Source: Shewanella mangrovisoli (GTDB lineage: Bacteria > Pseudomonadota > Gammaproteobacteria > Enterobacterales > Shewanellaceae). Taken from it: DNA of 64,000 bases. Below are positions 19,157 through 27,967 of this stretch, piece after piece. Every line of letters starts with the position of its first letter. Position 1 is the stretch's first letter. The notes under the pieces were generated by a model. That model was not told the DNA's origin. It worked only from the letters and a program-made list of their open reading frames with translations, and did no database searches. The translations under genes and the position numbers were made by a program. The stretch covers positions 1,116,001 through 1,180,000 of the forward strand of contig NZ_CP080412.1 of NCBI RefSeq assembly GCF_019457635.1, given 5' to 3'.

Positions 19157-19630
19157 ATGAAAGGTCATCCTAAAGTGGTGGGACAACTCAATCGGGTACT
19201 TACCTGTGAGTTAACGGCCATTAATCAATATTTTCTCCACGCCAGAATGTTCAAACATTGGGGCCTCGAGAAGCTAAATCACGTCGAATACAAGAAATCC
19301 ATCCAAGATATGAAGCACGCCGATAAGATCATCGAGCGGGTATTATTTTTAGAGGGATTACCGAATCTGCAACAGCTCGAAAAACTGCGTATTGGCGAGC
19401 ACACCCAAGAGATGCTTGATTGCGATTTAGCCATGGTGCAGGAGCAACTCACTCTGTTACGGGATGCCATTAGCCTTTGCGAAGCCGAGCAGGATTATGT
19501 GAGTCGCGATCTGCTCGAAGATATCCTTGAAGATGAAGAAGAGCACTTAGATTGGCTCGAATCGCAGCAGGAGCTGATTAGCTTAACCGGCATTCAAAAC
19601 TATCTTCAATCGCAAATTAGTGAGTCATAG
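19157..19630 (+). CDS. Bacterioferritin subunit, heme-ligand type
   Basis: A 157-residue bacterioferritin beginning [15 protein letters not shown]. By position against the E. coli protein it keeps the heme-ligating Met52 (QDMKHAD) and ferroxidase residues Glu18, His54, Glu127 and His130. However, residue 51 is Asp and residue 94 is Val instead of Glu, so its own di-iron site looks incomplete. It is followed after nine bases by a second subunit with the opposite pattern. The pair likely forms mixed 24-mers that store iron in the cytoplasm. Start supported by AAGGATAG upstream. Confidence 0.93.
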   Translation: MKGHPKVVGQLNRVLTCELTAINQYFLHARMFKHWGLEKLNHVEYKKSIQDMKHADKIIERVLFLEGLPNLQQLEKLRIGEHTQEMLDCDLAMVQEQLTLLRDAISLCEAEQDYVSRDLLEDILEDEEEHLDWLESQQELISLTGIQNYLQSQISES

Positions 19631-19639
19631 GAGCTGAAT

Positions 19640-20107
19640 ATGAAAGGTGATAAAGAAGTCATCGACGCGTTGAATCGACTCCTAACGGGAGAGTTATCGG
19701 CGATGGATCAGTATTTTGTGCATGCCCATATGTACGAAGACTGGGGTCTGAACGAACTCTATGAACGTATTGCCCATGAGTCGGATGATGAAAAGCACCA
19801 TGCGGCCAAGCTGGTACAGCGTATTTTATTCTTCGAAGGCGTGCCGAATGTAGCTGCGCGGGAAGCGCTCAATATCGGCGCAAACGTTGAAGAGATGCTG
19901 CGTAACGATTTGGCCTATGAGTACAAGGTGGCCGATGATTTGCGCAAGGTGATTGCCCTGTGTGAATCGAAGAAAGATTACCAAACCCGTGAGATCTTAG
20001 AAGTCTTACTCGACGATACCGAATCTGACCATATGTATTGGTTAGAAAAACAACTCGGTTTAATTGACCGTATCGGTTTAGCGAATTACCTACAAACGAA
20101 GATGTAA
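19640..20107 (+). CDS. Bacterioferritin subunit, ferroxidase type
   Basis: A 155-residue bacterioferritin beginning MKGDKEVIDALNRLL. Glu18, Glu51, His54 and Glu94 are present, and Glu128/His131 occupy the equivalents of Glu127/His130 after a one-residue insertion, so the ferroxidase centre looks complete. Position 52 is Lys, not Met, so it should not ligate heme itself. It is co-transcribed with the preceding subunit (nine-base gap with GGAGCTGA) and ends before a strong terminator. Oxidation of Fe(II) is therefore assigned mainly to this chain and heme binding to its partner, by residue inspection. Confidence 0.93.
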   Translation: MKGDKEVIDALNRLLTGELSAMDQYFVHAHMYEDWGLNELYERIAHESDDEKHHAAKLVQRILFFEGVPNVAAREALNIGANVEEMLRNDLAYEYKVADDLRKVIALCESKKDYQTREILEVLLDDTESDHMYWLEKQLGLIDRIGLANYLQTKM

Positions 20108-20135
20108 TAGCGCCCGGTTGTGCGGCTCAAGCGCC

Positions 20136-20170
20136 AAGGCCAGTCACGAAATGGCTGGCCTTTGTTTTTT
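20136..20170 (+). terminator. Rho-independent terminator after the bfr pair
   Basis: A stem of AAGGCCAGTCA with TGGCTGGCCTT (one G-T pair) and a short loop is followed by TTTGTTTTTTT. Confidence 0.88.
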
Positions 20171-20406
20171 TATTTCGAGTATTTAGTCTAACACTCTGTA
20201 AAATATTGCTTATGTAATCTGATGTTCTGAGTGTCATTTAATTTTTAGTGATTCCTGTTATTGGATTAATGTCTATTCTTTACAAATACTTGTTTACGTT
20301 TTTTCTCACATTTTCATCTGTTGTTGACTGGTAAAAATTGTTACCGTGTGAAACTGTTTTTGCATGATTTTTTGTTAAGTGGTTGGTCAGCCAGACGGGA
20401 AGATGA

Positions 20407-22410
20407 ATGAGATATATAAAACGTTCTCTAAGTTTGCAGTTAGTGGTCACTATCGTCGGTGCCCTTGCTGTACTTCTTACTTTAGTTGCCGCTTTGCTCG
20501 TGAATAAAGAAAGTAATAACACACGTAAGCAAGTGGACGCGGACATTTCGGCACTTGTTGCCTTAAAGGCCAATGAGATAGGTGGTTATTTTGTGGCTAA
20601 GGGACAAGTGATCCACTCGGTATTTGCCGAGCCTGGGCTTATCAACTGGTTTAGCCAATACCATGCCCGTGGCAGTAACTTAGCCAATGATCAGCAGTAC
20701 CAAGATATTATTCGTTATTTCCGCTCGTTTTCCGACCGTGATACCGATGTGAAGTCAGTGTTTTTCGGCTCGGCAAATACCTTCGAATATTTCGACCTCA
20801 ATGGTCGTTTCGATGGCGATCCAAACTATTACACCAATAAACGTCCTTGGTGGCAGGAGGCCATTGATCAGCGTGGCCTATTTGTGGGCGATCCTGCGGT
20901 CGATGCCAACGATGGCTCGATTTCGGCCACAGTTAAAACCCCAGTCTATGGTGCCAATGGTGAGCTGATTGGGATTGGTGGTATGGATATTCTCATCGAT
21001 ACCATTGGTAAAACCCTGTTAGCGCCAATCAAATACCGTAACTATGGTCAAGCCTTCCTGATGACGGATGAAGGTAAGCTGGTTTATTTCCCCGGATTCT
21101 CGGATAAGTTCCCGCCGGGCTCACTTGCGAATCAAATCGATAGCCAGTTTAAGAACACCTCAGGCTTTACCGCCTTAAGACAGCAAATGCAGCGCGAAGC
21201 GCAGGGCTTTGCCGAAGTCACCTTTAACGGTGTGCCGCAGCGGGTAACCTTTGTGTCTGTGGGCGGTGATTATCCTAAGCAGAAATGGCACTTAGCCTTT
21301 ATGTTGCCCCATGAGGTGATTGAAGCGCCTGTAACCGAAGCCTTTTGGAATGCCTGTTTTGTTGCCTTGGGGATTATGCTCTTAGTCGGCATCACAGTAT
21401 GGTTGATGTTATTGCCCTTTAGACGCCAGCTCAGCAAGTTACTCGATGCGATGGAAGACATTGCCGAGGGTGATAGCGATTTATCCCAACGCATTCTCAT
21501 GGAACGGGAAGATGAGTTAGGCAAGCTGGGTGATGCCTTCAACCGCTTTGCCGAAAAGGTGCAGCAGATGTTACTGCATACCCGTAACTTAACTCAAGAG
21601 GTCGGCACTGGGGTGATGGATGCACGCCAAGTGTGTGATTTAGCGGTATCTTCGGTGTCATCGCAGAAACAACAAATCGACTCAGTGGCCACGGCCGCCA
21701 CCCAAATGGCACAGACGAGCCAAGAAATGGCGATAAGCGCTCAACGGGCCAATGATTTTGCCGAAAAGGCACAAACTCAAGCCCATGACGGCACCCAAAT
21801 CGTGTCGCGTGCGACCGAAGGCATGAAGGCATTATCGGTTCAAGTGATTGAAGCGGCTAAAGTCATCAAGGAGTTACGTAGTAGCTCAGAGCAAATTGGC
21901 GAAGTGTTAAGCGTGATCCGCAACATTGCCGACCAAACCAACTTGCTGGCGCTCAATGCGGCCATCGAGGCGGCGCGGGCGGGTGAGCAGGGACGAGGTT
22001 TTGCCGTGGTGGCCGATGAAGTGCGTACTCTCGCATCCCGTACCCAAGATTCTACCGCCAACATTCAAGGAATTATCCAAACCCTGCAACAGAGCGCGCT
22101 ACAAGCCGAGCAGGTGATGGAGTCTGGGGTTGAGCAGGCAAGAGTCGGGCAAGACCTGACCACGCAAGTCGAGCAAGCCTTAAGTGATATCGCCAGTGCG
22201 ATTGTGTCGATTCAGCAGCAAACGGTGGAAATTACCGTTGCGATTGGCCAGCAGGCCGTTGTGGCTGAAGAGGTGGCACAAAACGTTGTTAGCGTGCGTG
22301 GTCTGTCCGATCAGTCTTTGCTCTCAAGCCAAGATTTATCCCAAAGTTTGCAAGGGTTTGAGCAAGCTACTCATGAACTGACCCGCAACATTGGGCAATT
22401 TAAGATTTAA
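20407..22410 (+). CDS. Methyl-accepting chemotaxis protein with periplasmic Cache domain
   Basis: A 667-residue transmembrane chemoreceptor: TM1 at about 11-32, a periplasmic sensor of about 280 residues, TM2 at about 314-335, a HAMP region and a cytoplasmic signalling domain. The sensor has double-Cache features ([21 protein letters not shown] and [12 protein letters not shown] segment). The hairpin tip ([21 protein letters not shown]) is near residue 508. The protein ends without a CheR-tethering pentapeptide. The ligand cannot be read from sequence; dCache receptors often sense amino acids or organic acids. It is monocistronic. Start ATG 20407 begins [11 protein letters not shown]; a nearby out-of-frame ATG at 20403 is ignored. 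Confidence 0.92.
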   Translation: MRYIKRSLSLQLVVTIVGALAVLLTLVAALLVNKESNNTRKQVDADISALVALKANEIGGYFVAKGQVIHSVFAEPGLINWFSQYHARGSNLANDQQYQDIIRYFRSFSDRDTDVKSVFFGSANTFEYFDLNGRFDGDPNYYTNKRPWWQEAIDQRGLFVGDPAVDANDGSISATVKTPVYGANGELIGIGGMDILIDTIGKTLLAPIKYRNYGQAFLMTDEGKLVYFPGFSDKFPPGSLANQIDSQFKNTSGFTALRQQMQREAQGFAEVTFNGVPQRVTFVSVGGDYPKQKWHLAFMLPHEVIEAPVTEAFWNACFVALGIMLLVGITVWLMLLPFRRQLSKLLDAMEDIAEGDSDLSQRILMEREDELGKLGDAFNRFAEKVQQMLLHTRNLTQEVGTGVMDARQVCDLAVSSVSSQKQQIDSVATAATQMAQTSQEMAISAQRANDFAEKAQTQAHDGTQIVSRATEGMKALSVQVIEAAKVIKELRSSSEQIGEVLSVIRNIADQTNLLALNAAIEAARAGEQGRGFAVVADEVRTLASRTQDSTANIQGIIQTLQQSALQAEQVMESGVEQARVGQDLTTQVEQALSDIASAIVSIQQQTVEITVAIGQQAVVAEEVAQNVVSVRGLSDQSLLSSQDLSQSLQGFEQATHELTRNIGQFKI

Positions 22411-22424
22411 TTCAAATAGTTGTA

Positions 22425-22459
22425 AACAAAGGGAGCCTTAGGGCTCCCTTTGTTTTTTT
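22425..22459 (+). terminator. Rho-independent terminator after the chemoreceptor
   Basis: A perfect stem (AACAAAGGGAGCC/GGCTCCCTTTGTT) with a 4-nt loop and a T-run. Confidence 0.92.
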
Positions 22460-22519
22460 GAGCGCTTACAATCCAAGCGCAAACCGCACCGCCGCAAATT
22501 GATAAGTGATACTTGATTA

Positions 22520-22535
22520 CTGTTTTTATATACAG
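22520..22535 (+). promoter_or_regulatory. LexA (SOS) box of dinB
   Basis: The 16-mer CTGTTTTTATATACAG fits the LexA consensus CTG-N10-CAG with an AT-rich centre and flanking TA on both sides. It lies 27 bp upstream of the dinB start, the expected place for SOS control. Confidence 0.88.
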
Positions 22536-22561
22536 TATTTTGAGTGTCGGAGGAATGCAAG

Positions 22562-23641
22562 GTGCGAAAAATCATTCATATCGATATGGATTGCTATTTT
22601 GCTGCGGTGGAAATGCGGGATTTTCCCGAATACCGCGGTAAGCCTTTGGCCGTCGGCGGCAGTCGGGTGCAGCGTGGCGTCATCAGCACTTGTAATTATG
22701 AGGCGCGCAAATTTGGTGTGCGTTCTGCCATGGCGACGGGCTACGCATTGAAATTGTGTCCCGATCTTATCCTCGTTCCCGGTCGTATGCAGGTTTATAA
22801 AGAGGTGTCGCAGCAAATTCGCGCCATTTTCTCCCGATACACAGAGTTAATCGAACCGCTTTCCCTTGATGAAGCCTATTTAGATGTCAGCGATTGTAAG
22901 CTGTTTAAGGGCTCTGCCACTTTAATCGCCGAGGCGATTCGCCGTGATATTTTGGCCGAAACTGGGCTGACGGCATCGGCGGGCGTGGCACCGATTAAAT
23001 TTCTCGCCAAGGTTGCCTCTGATTTAAATAAGCCCAATGGGCAATGTGTTATCCCACCCGATGAGGTCCCCGAGTTCGTTAAAAGCTTATCCCTGCGAAA
23101 AATTCCCGGAGTGGGTAAAGTGACCGCTGAAAAACTGTCTTCGCTAGGCTTAAATACCTGCGCCGATGTGCAGGCTTATCCTAAGCAAGAGTTGATTGCC
23201 CGTTTTGGTAAGTTTGGCGCCGTGTTAGTCGAGCGGGCCCATGGCATCGATGATCGTGGGATTTCGGTAAGCCGCGAGCGCAAATCTGTAGGCGTTGAGA
23301 CCACTCTCGCTCAGGATATTTACACACTGGAGCAGTGCCAGCAGGTGATGCCGGGATTAATTCAAGAGTTGTCCAGCCGTTTAGGGCGAAGTGCTAAGGG
23401 GAGGCAAATCCATAAGCAAGTGGTTAAACTCAAGTTTAATGATTTTAAACAGACCACAATCGAGCATCGCAGTGACGAGGTCTCCGTGGTGATGTTCTAT
23501 GAGCTACTGAGCCAAGCAATGGCTAGGCAAGAGGGACGTGGAATTCGGTTACTCGGGGTTTCTGTTGGCCTCGCTGAGAGTAAAGACACGCTTTCGCCGC
23601 TTATGGTACGCGAGACTAAGCAGTTGGATTTTGTGTTTTAG
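22562..23641 (+). CDS. dinB: DNA polymerase IV (Y-family translesion polymerase)
   Basis: A 359-residue DinB. The GTG at 22562 gives [20 protein letters not shown], the family N-terminus with catalytic Asp residues. It follows a CGGAGG site; an in-frame GTG six codons earlier (22544) lies upstream of that site and is rejected. The second catalytic block [11 protein letters not shown] is present, followed by the helix-hairpin-helix [15 protein letters not shown] and the little-finger domain. The C-terminal QLDFVF is a beta-clamp binding motif. It performs error-prone bypass and lesion tolerance during the SOS response. Monocistronic behind a LexA box. Confidence 0.97.
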   Translation: MRKIIHIDMDCYFAAVEMRDFPEYRGKPLAVGGSRVQRGVISTCNYEARKFGVRSAMATGYALKLCPDLILVPGRMQVYKEVSQQIRAIFSRYTELIEPLSLDEAYLDVSDCKLFKGSATLIAEAIRRDILAETGLTASAGVAPIKFLAKVASDLNKPNGQCVIPPDEVPEFVKSLSLRKIPGVGKVTAEKLSSLGLNTCADVQAYPKQELIARFGKFGAVLVERAHGIDDRGISVSRERKSVGVETTLAQDIYTLEQCQQVMPGLIQELSSRLGRSAKGRQIHKQVVKLKFNDFKQTTIEHRSDEVSVVMFYELLSQAMARQEGRGIRLLGVSVGLAESKDTLSPLMVRETKQLDFVF

Positions 23642-23756
23642 TGTCAATTTAATCTGGGCGGATCTGGCTCAGCACTAATCTAACCTAGCTAAGCTTAGCT
23701 AAGTTATGTAAGTTAGCGCGACAATTAGCCTTACGCAGTGCGTAAATAGAAGCAAC

Positions 23757-23793
23757 AAAAAGGCCGCATGGGTAAACCCTCTGCGGCCTTTAA
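23757..23793. terminator. Terminator between convergent dinB and pepD
   Basis: A long stem (AAAGGCCGCA..GGGT with ACCC..TGCGGCCTTT) with a 2-nt core loop. On the minus strand it is followed by TTTTTGTTG, so it probably serves pepD best; it can also stop dinB transcripts. Confidence 0.85.
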
Positions 23794-23828
23794 TTAAAGT
23801 CAGCTTAGCGACTATTCACCTGAAGTGA

Positions 23829-25292
23829 TTATTCACCTTTAGCGGGAATGCGCTCTAGCACGGCTAATAGCAGATCCCAGTATTGACCAACTGTGGTGAT
23901 ATTGACCATTTCATCTGGGCCATGTGGATAACGGATGGTAGGGCCAATCGACACCATGTCCATTTCTGGATAAGGCTTCTTGAACAGACCACATTCAAGA
24001 CCCGCGTGGATCACCATGATAACCGGTTCTTTAAGGTAGATAGACTCGTAGGTCTCACGCACAATCGCCATTACGGGTGAGCTGTTATCAGGCTTCCAAC
24101 CTGGGTAAGCGCCACTGAATTCAATTTCAGCTCCCGCGAGGTTGGTTAGCGCATTGAGCATGCCTTCAACCTGAGTGCGGCCTGAATCGATGAGCGAGCG
24201 AATTAAGCACAGAATGCTAACTTCTTCATCGTTAGTGCTGATCACGCCTACGTTGAGTGAGGTTTCAGTCACGCCCGCGACTTCATCGCTCATACGCATC
24301 ACGCCATTAGGGCATACATGCAGCAGGTCGATCAGGGTGTTTTGGCTGTTTTCACTCATCACGCGTTTTGGTGTCGGGATTTCGCTCAACACTAAACGCA
24401 TGTCTGGGTCGGCAATGGCCAGCTCTGCGCGGACTAAGGCTTCAAAAGCACGCACTTTTTCATTCAGTGCATCGACATTTTCAGCGGGTAACATAAAGCT
24501 GATATTGGCTTCGCGTGGGATGGCATTACGCAGTGAACCACCGGTAAATTGGGTTAATTCCAGTGCTAATTCATCCGCATTTTCAAACAGGAAGCGCGCG
24601 AGAAGCTTGTTGGCGTTACCGCGACCTAAATGGATGTTAACCCCAGAGTGACCGCCTTTTAAGCCCGATAAATGCAGGCTAAATGATGCGTAACTTTGCT
24701 CCGACGCTTGCCATACCATAGGCAGAGTGATCTGGGCATCGACACCGCCAGCACAACCCATGTAGATCTCACCTTCTTGCTCTGAGTCGGTGTTGATCAG
24801 GATCTCAGCATCCAGCATACCCGCTTGCAGGCCGAAGGCGCCTGTCATGCCCGCTTCTTCATCAATCGTGAGCAGCACTTCCAGTGGGCCGTGTTTGATA
24901 TCGTTGCTACCTAAAATCGCTAAGGCGGATGCCATGCCAATACCATTGTCGGCGCCTAAGGTAGTGCCCTTGGCTTTTACCCAGTCACCGTCAACATAGG
25001 CTTCGATAGGATCTTTGGTAAAGTCATGCACTTTGTCGGCATTCTTTTGCGGCACCATATCGATGTGGGCTTGGATCACGACGATTTTGCGATCTTCCAT
25101 TCCCGACGTTGCGGGTTTGCGAATGATTAAATTGCCGACCGCATCTTCTACTACATCGAGCTGTTTACTCTTAGCCCAGGCTTGGATGTGTTGGCTGAGT
25201 GCTTGTTCATGTTTGGAAGGGTGGGGAATTGCACAGATTTGTTCGAACCATTGCCATAAAGGCTGTGGGTATAACTGACTTAACGCTGTCAC
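23829..25292 (-). CDS. pepD: Aminoacyl-histidine dipeptidase PepD (peptidase M20C)
   Basis: A 487-residue cytosolic metallopeptidase that cleaves dipeptides including Xaa-His. Metal-site and catalytic segments are visible: VVIQAHIDMVPQ (His and Asp), GADNGIGMA, LLTIDEEAGMTGAFGL and the later VIHAGLECGLF. The GTG at 25292 gives TALSQLYPQPLWQWFEQ directly after the initiator, which aligns with the E. coli start; the ATG 19 codons upstream encodes an unconserved Pro-rich leader. A GAGGGA site stands before the GTG. Confidence 0.95.
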   Translation of the reverse strand: MTALSQLYPQPLWQWFEQICAIPHPSKHEQALSQHIQAWAKSKQLDVVEDAVGNLIIRKPATSGMEDRKIVVIQAHIDMVPQKNADKVHDFTKDPIEAYVDGDWVKAKGTTLGADNGIGMASALAILGSNDIKHGPLEVLLTIDEEAGMTGAFGLQAGMLDAEILINTDSEQEGEIYMGCAGGVDAQITLPMVWQASEQSYASFSLHLSGLKGGHSGVNIHLGRGNANKLLARFLFENADELALELTQFTGGSLRNAIPREANISFMLPAENVDALNEKVRAFEALVRAELAIADPDMRLVLSEIPTPKRVMSENSQNTLIDLLHVCPNGVMRMSDEVAGVTETSLNVGVISTNDEEVSILCLIRSLIDSGRTQVEGMLNALTNLAGAEIEFSGAYPGWKPDNSSPVMAIVRETYESIYLKEPVIMVIHAGLECGLFKKPYPEMDMVSIGPTIRYPHGPDEMVNITTVGQYWDLLLAVLERIPAKGE

Positions 25293-25510
25293 AGGAGGTC
25301 CCTCATCAGGTCTTGTGGGTATAGGGCAAATTTGGCTTGATCCTACCACATTCTGCTCGGCCGATTAATCTTCTCGATAAGCCTCTGTGTGCTTGTGGCA
25401 GCGAAAGTTGCCACCCTCGGTCTTTTCGATGGGGACAAAGGGATTTTTTGATTGGTAATTAAGCGTTATAGCGGGAATAATGCAGGCACAATAATGAAAA
25501 AGGATGGGTC

Positions 25511-27049
25511 ATGTTTCAAGTTAACTTTGTTGATGTACAAGCAGAAAATGCCATTTTTGATGGTGAAGGTTGGGATGCGGTTGTGGTGGTCACTCCGGAT
25601 CTCGTTTCTATCGGAATTGATGAGATCAGTTTATTGGCCGAGCATGGCGCTAAGGTCGATAAGCGTGTCGGTAAGAGCCCGACATTACTGTTTGCCCCCG
25701 GTTTAGCTGGTGGCCGTTTAATCATAGCGCCCGTCACTCAAGTGGCTGATGATTATGCCGATGTGCGTATTTATGGCGATGCGGCAAGAGCCGCGATTGC
25801 TATCGCTAAAGACGCGGGCGCTAAGCGTCCTCTACTGTATGTTGTGCCTTCTACCACGCCTAAGTTTGGTTTTGCGAGTGAGGTTGCGGCGCTCGCCTGC
25901 GGCCAAGAATTATGGCAAACCTTAGAATTGCGCGAGACAACGGGCTTAACGCCTGCCTTTGAAGCCATAGGGTTGTTGTCTTTATCAGCTGAAAAGAGCT
26001 CCTTGCTCAACGCATTAGAAGCTGGCCGTGTGTTGGCTCGGGATTTATGTGGCACTGAACCTGAGCGTATGTCGGCTAAGGCTTTTGCCGAATATTGTTT
26101 GCAAGCCTTTAAAGGCAGCGTGATCAAAACCGCAGTGGTGGAAGATAGGGATATTCTCGAGCGAGATTATCCACTGTTAAGTGCGGTGGCACGTTCTTCC
26201 TTTGCCGTTGGCCGGCATCAACCGCGGGTGGTGAAACTCGAATATCTGCCTGAGGGTGAGATTACTCGTACCTTCTTATTTGCTGGCAAAGGCGTGGTTT
26301 ACGATACGGGCGGTGCCGATCTGAAAGTGGGCGGCGCAATGGCCGGCATGAGTCGCGATAAAGGCGGCGCCTCTGCCGTGGCGGGGTTATTTAAAACCTT
26401 GTCAATGCTCAAGCCTAAAGGGATCCGGGTGATCGCCGAACTGGGCTTAGTGCGTAATAGCATTGGCAGCGAAGCCTTTGTCACCGATGAAATTATCACT
26501 AGCCATGCGGGCGTACGGGTACGAATTGGTAATACGGATGCGGAAGGGCGCTTAGTATTGGCAGACCTGTTAAGTCATCTGCGTATTAAAGCGGTCTCGG
26601 CGATGCAACCAGAGCTGTTCTCAGTCGCAACGCTGACGGGCCATGTGGTGCGTTGCTATGGTAATTATCCTGCTGCGGTTGAAAATGCGGTCGCCAGTGG
26701 CGCCCAGTGTGCGCAGACACTCGCGTTACAGGCAAGCCAATGGGGCGAACCCTTTGAGGTTTCTACATTACGTCGTGAGGACTTTGCCAAGATCCGCGAA
26801 GTGTCGGGGGCGGCCGATATTTTATCTTCTAACAATGCGCCATCTTCGGTGACGGCCCGTGGGCATCAATATCCTGCAGCGTTTCTGCTCAAGGCTTCGG
26901 GATTGTTTGAACATGGTGTTAACGCCGCAATTCCTTTAGCTTACACACACTTAGATATTGCCGGCAGTGCCACTGAGGGCGATCCGCTATATGGTAAACC
27001 CACAGCGAGTCCCTTAGTCGGTCTGTATCAATATCTGATCAATCGTTAA
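25511..27049 (+). CDS. M17 leucyl aminopeptidase family protein
   Basis: A 512-residue protein of the M17 family. The signature NTDAEGRLVLADLL is exact, and the metal-binding region KGVVYDTGGADLKVG and GMSRDKGGASAV carry the expected Asp and Lys residues. The N-terminal domain is diverged from PepA, and the family's second conserved lysine block is read as MAGMSRDKGG. It removes N-terminal residues from peptides in the cytoplasm. It is divergent from pepD, with which it shares a peptide-utilisation theme. Classical PepA and PepB are alternatives; the sequence fits the less-studied PepA-like group. Confidence 0.9.
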   Translation: MFQVNFVDVQAENAIFDGEGWDAVVVVTPDLVSIGIDEISLLAEHGAKVDKRVGKSPTLLFAPGLAGGRLIIAPVTQVADDYADVRIYGDAARAAIAIAKDAGAKRPLLYVVPSTTPKFGFASEVAALACGQELWQTLELRETTGLTPAFEAIGLLSLSAEKSSLLNALEAGRVLARDLCGTEPERMSAKAFAEYCLQAFKGSVIKTAVVEDRDILERDYPLLSAVARSSFAVGRHQPRVVKLEYLPEGEITRTFLFAGKGVVYDTGGADLKVGGAMAGMSRDKGGASAVAGLFKTLSMLKPKGIRVIAELGLVRNSIGSEAFVTDEIITSHAGVRVRIGNTDAEGRLVLADLLSHLRIKAVSAMQPELFSVATLTGHVVRCYGNYPAAVENAVASGAQCAQTLALQASQWGEPFEVSTLRREDFAKIREVSGAADILSSNNAPSSVTARGHQYPAAFLLKASGLFEHGVNAAIPLAYTHLDIAGSATEGDPLYGKPTASPLVGLYQYLINR

Positions 27050-27249
27050 CAATTTTACGTAATAAATAGAAATAATTCTGTAATATCTTACTTATTAGGT
27101 GGTTACAGGATTATTTCTGTTTTTATGTGACGCAGGTCGCCAAGATTTTTGATGGTTTTACGTAATTAAATTACATTAAAAAGCCTTAATTAAAAAAAAT
27201 ACAAATAAAGCTTGTAATAAAACTACGAAAACATATAATGGTTTTCGTG

Positions 27250-27380
27250 GACAGGGCAATGCGCCCATCCCCTCTAGTCTATCCAGGATGGATATCCTTC
27301 TCCAAGGACCCGAGTGACAAGTCGTCTCAACGGATTTGAGAATCTCTAGTTCCAAGGAACCGAGCCAAGCTTTACTAGAG
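27250..27380 (+). ncRNA. Candidate structured leader with competing stems
   Basis: Two near-identical 13-mers, CCAAGGACCCGAG (27302-27314) and CCAAGGAACCGAG (27352-27364), are each preceded by the same heptamer CTCTAGT (27272-27278 and 27344-27350). A single complementary ACTAGAG follows at 27374-27380, so either CTCTAGT could pair with it. A CTCAA/TTGAG hairpin lies between. This is arranged like a switch upstream of the short ORF. It matches no riboswitch class I can name. The RNA role is inferred. Confidence 0.4.
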
Positions 27381-27415
27381 TACTTAATCTCAACTTTACT
27401 TAGGAGTAATTGACT

Positions 27416-27514
27416 ATGTCTTATACAGGCAAGAATCACTTTGTTTGGCAAAACACTTGGATTAACTCAGATGTTTTGCGTGGCGGTTTATTCGCTATGA
27501 GCTTTAAGGGCTAA
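27416..27514 (+). CDS. Possible 32-residue peptide, function unknown
   Basis: An ATG with AGGAG nine bases upstream opens a 32-codon frame ending in TAA. The peptide starts MSYTGKNHFVWQNTW and ends RGGLFAMSFKG. It has two Trp, no Cys and no signal peptide or membrane helix. It follows the structured leader and precedes a terminator, so it would be the only product of this transcript. I do not recognise it. It could be a leader or regulatory peptide, a small functional protein, or chance. The good ribosome-binding site and isolation favour translation. Confidence 0.45.
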   Translation: MSYTGKNHFVWQNTWINSDVLRGGLFAMSFKG

Positions 27515-27675
27515 CTATCCCTTTAAACCTAGTTTCCATCATCCATCAACCTTTGTATCGCCTTTTTGGCGTGTTTAGACTCAAGTAGCATATCGGTGTT
27601 TTTGAATGGGTATGCCAGGTTTTTCCGCTAGCGCGGTAATGTACTTCCCCGAAAGGGACGCTTGAAATATGTCTT

Positions 27676-27702
27676 GCCTGCTCATTGAGCAGGCTTTTTT
27701 TT
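27676..27702 (+). terminator. Rho-independent terminator of the short-ORF transcript
   Basis: A perfect 8-bp GC-rich stem (GCCTGCTC/GAGCAGGC), a 3-nt loop and eight T residues, 160 bp after the short ORF and 265 bp before the next gene. Confidence 0.92.
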
Positions 27703-27904
27703 ACCTGTTTTTCAGCTTAGATAACTGATTTCGCTCATATCCTAGTATCTCGTCAAAAAATTTTTGCCTAATGGCAAAAAATGTCCAGTGTTGATGAGTT
27801 TCTTTAATTATTTGTTTTTAAAGCGTAAAACTTTTTTGTGAGTGCAGCTTTTATTTGATACGACTTAAGAATGATAAATTTGTTATATTTATCACATAAA
27901 ATAC

Positions 27905-27925
27905 AAATGCAAATCGTTCTCAATG
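27905..27925 (+). promoter_or_regulatory. Fur box of the TonB siderophore receptor
   Basis: The segment AAATGCAAATCGTTCTCAATG is an imperfect inverted repeat close to the Fur consensus of paired NATnAT hexamers and typical of Shewanella and Vibrio iron-uptake promoters. It ends about 43 bp before the receptor start. Confidence 0.7.
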
Positions 27926-27967
27926 GTGTTACCGTATGCGCACCTTAACAAAACTTGCTGAACGACT

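Larger units (their letters stand above)
27050..27967 (+). other. 918-bp intergenic region with a structured leader, a 32-codon ORF, a terminator and a Fur box
   Basis: This is the longest stretch without an established gene. From 5' to 3' it holds an AT-rich promoter-like part (27050-27235), a structured repeat-containing segment (27250-27380), a short ORF with a good ribosome-binding site (27416-27514), small hairpins including a UCCC-CGAA-GGGA type, a strong terminator (27676-27702) and the Fur box of the next gene. The combination indicates one short transcript independent of its neighbours. Confidence 0.6.

Noticed and set aside
21539..22117. Several open frames in other frames of the chemoreceptor gene
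   Set aside because: They are shadows of a strongly coding, conserved signalling domain.
27629..27650. Sequence resembling a B12 box on the minus strand upstream of a TonB receptor
   Set aside because: The resemblance is weak and on the wrong strand for the receptor, the rest of the cobalamin riboswitch is missing, and the receptor has a Fur box instead.
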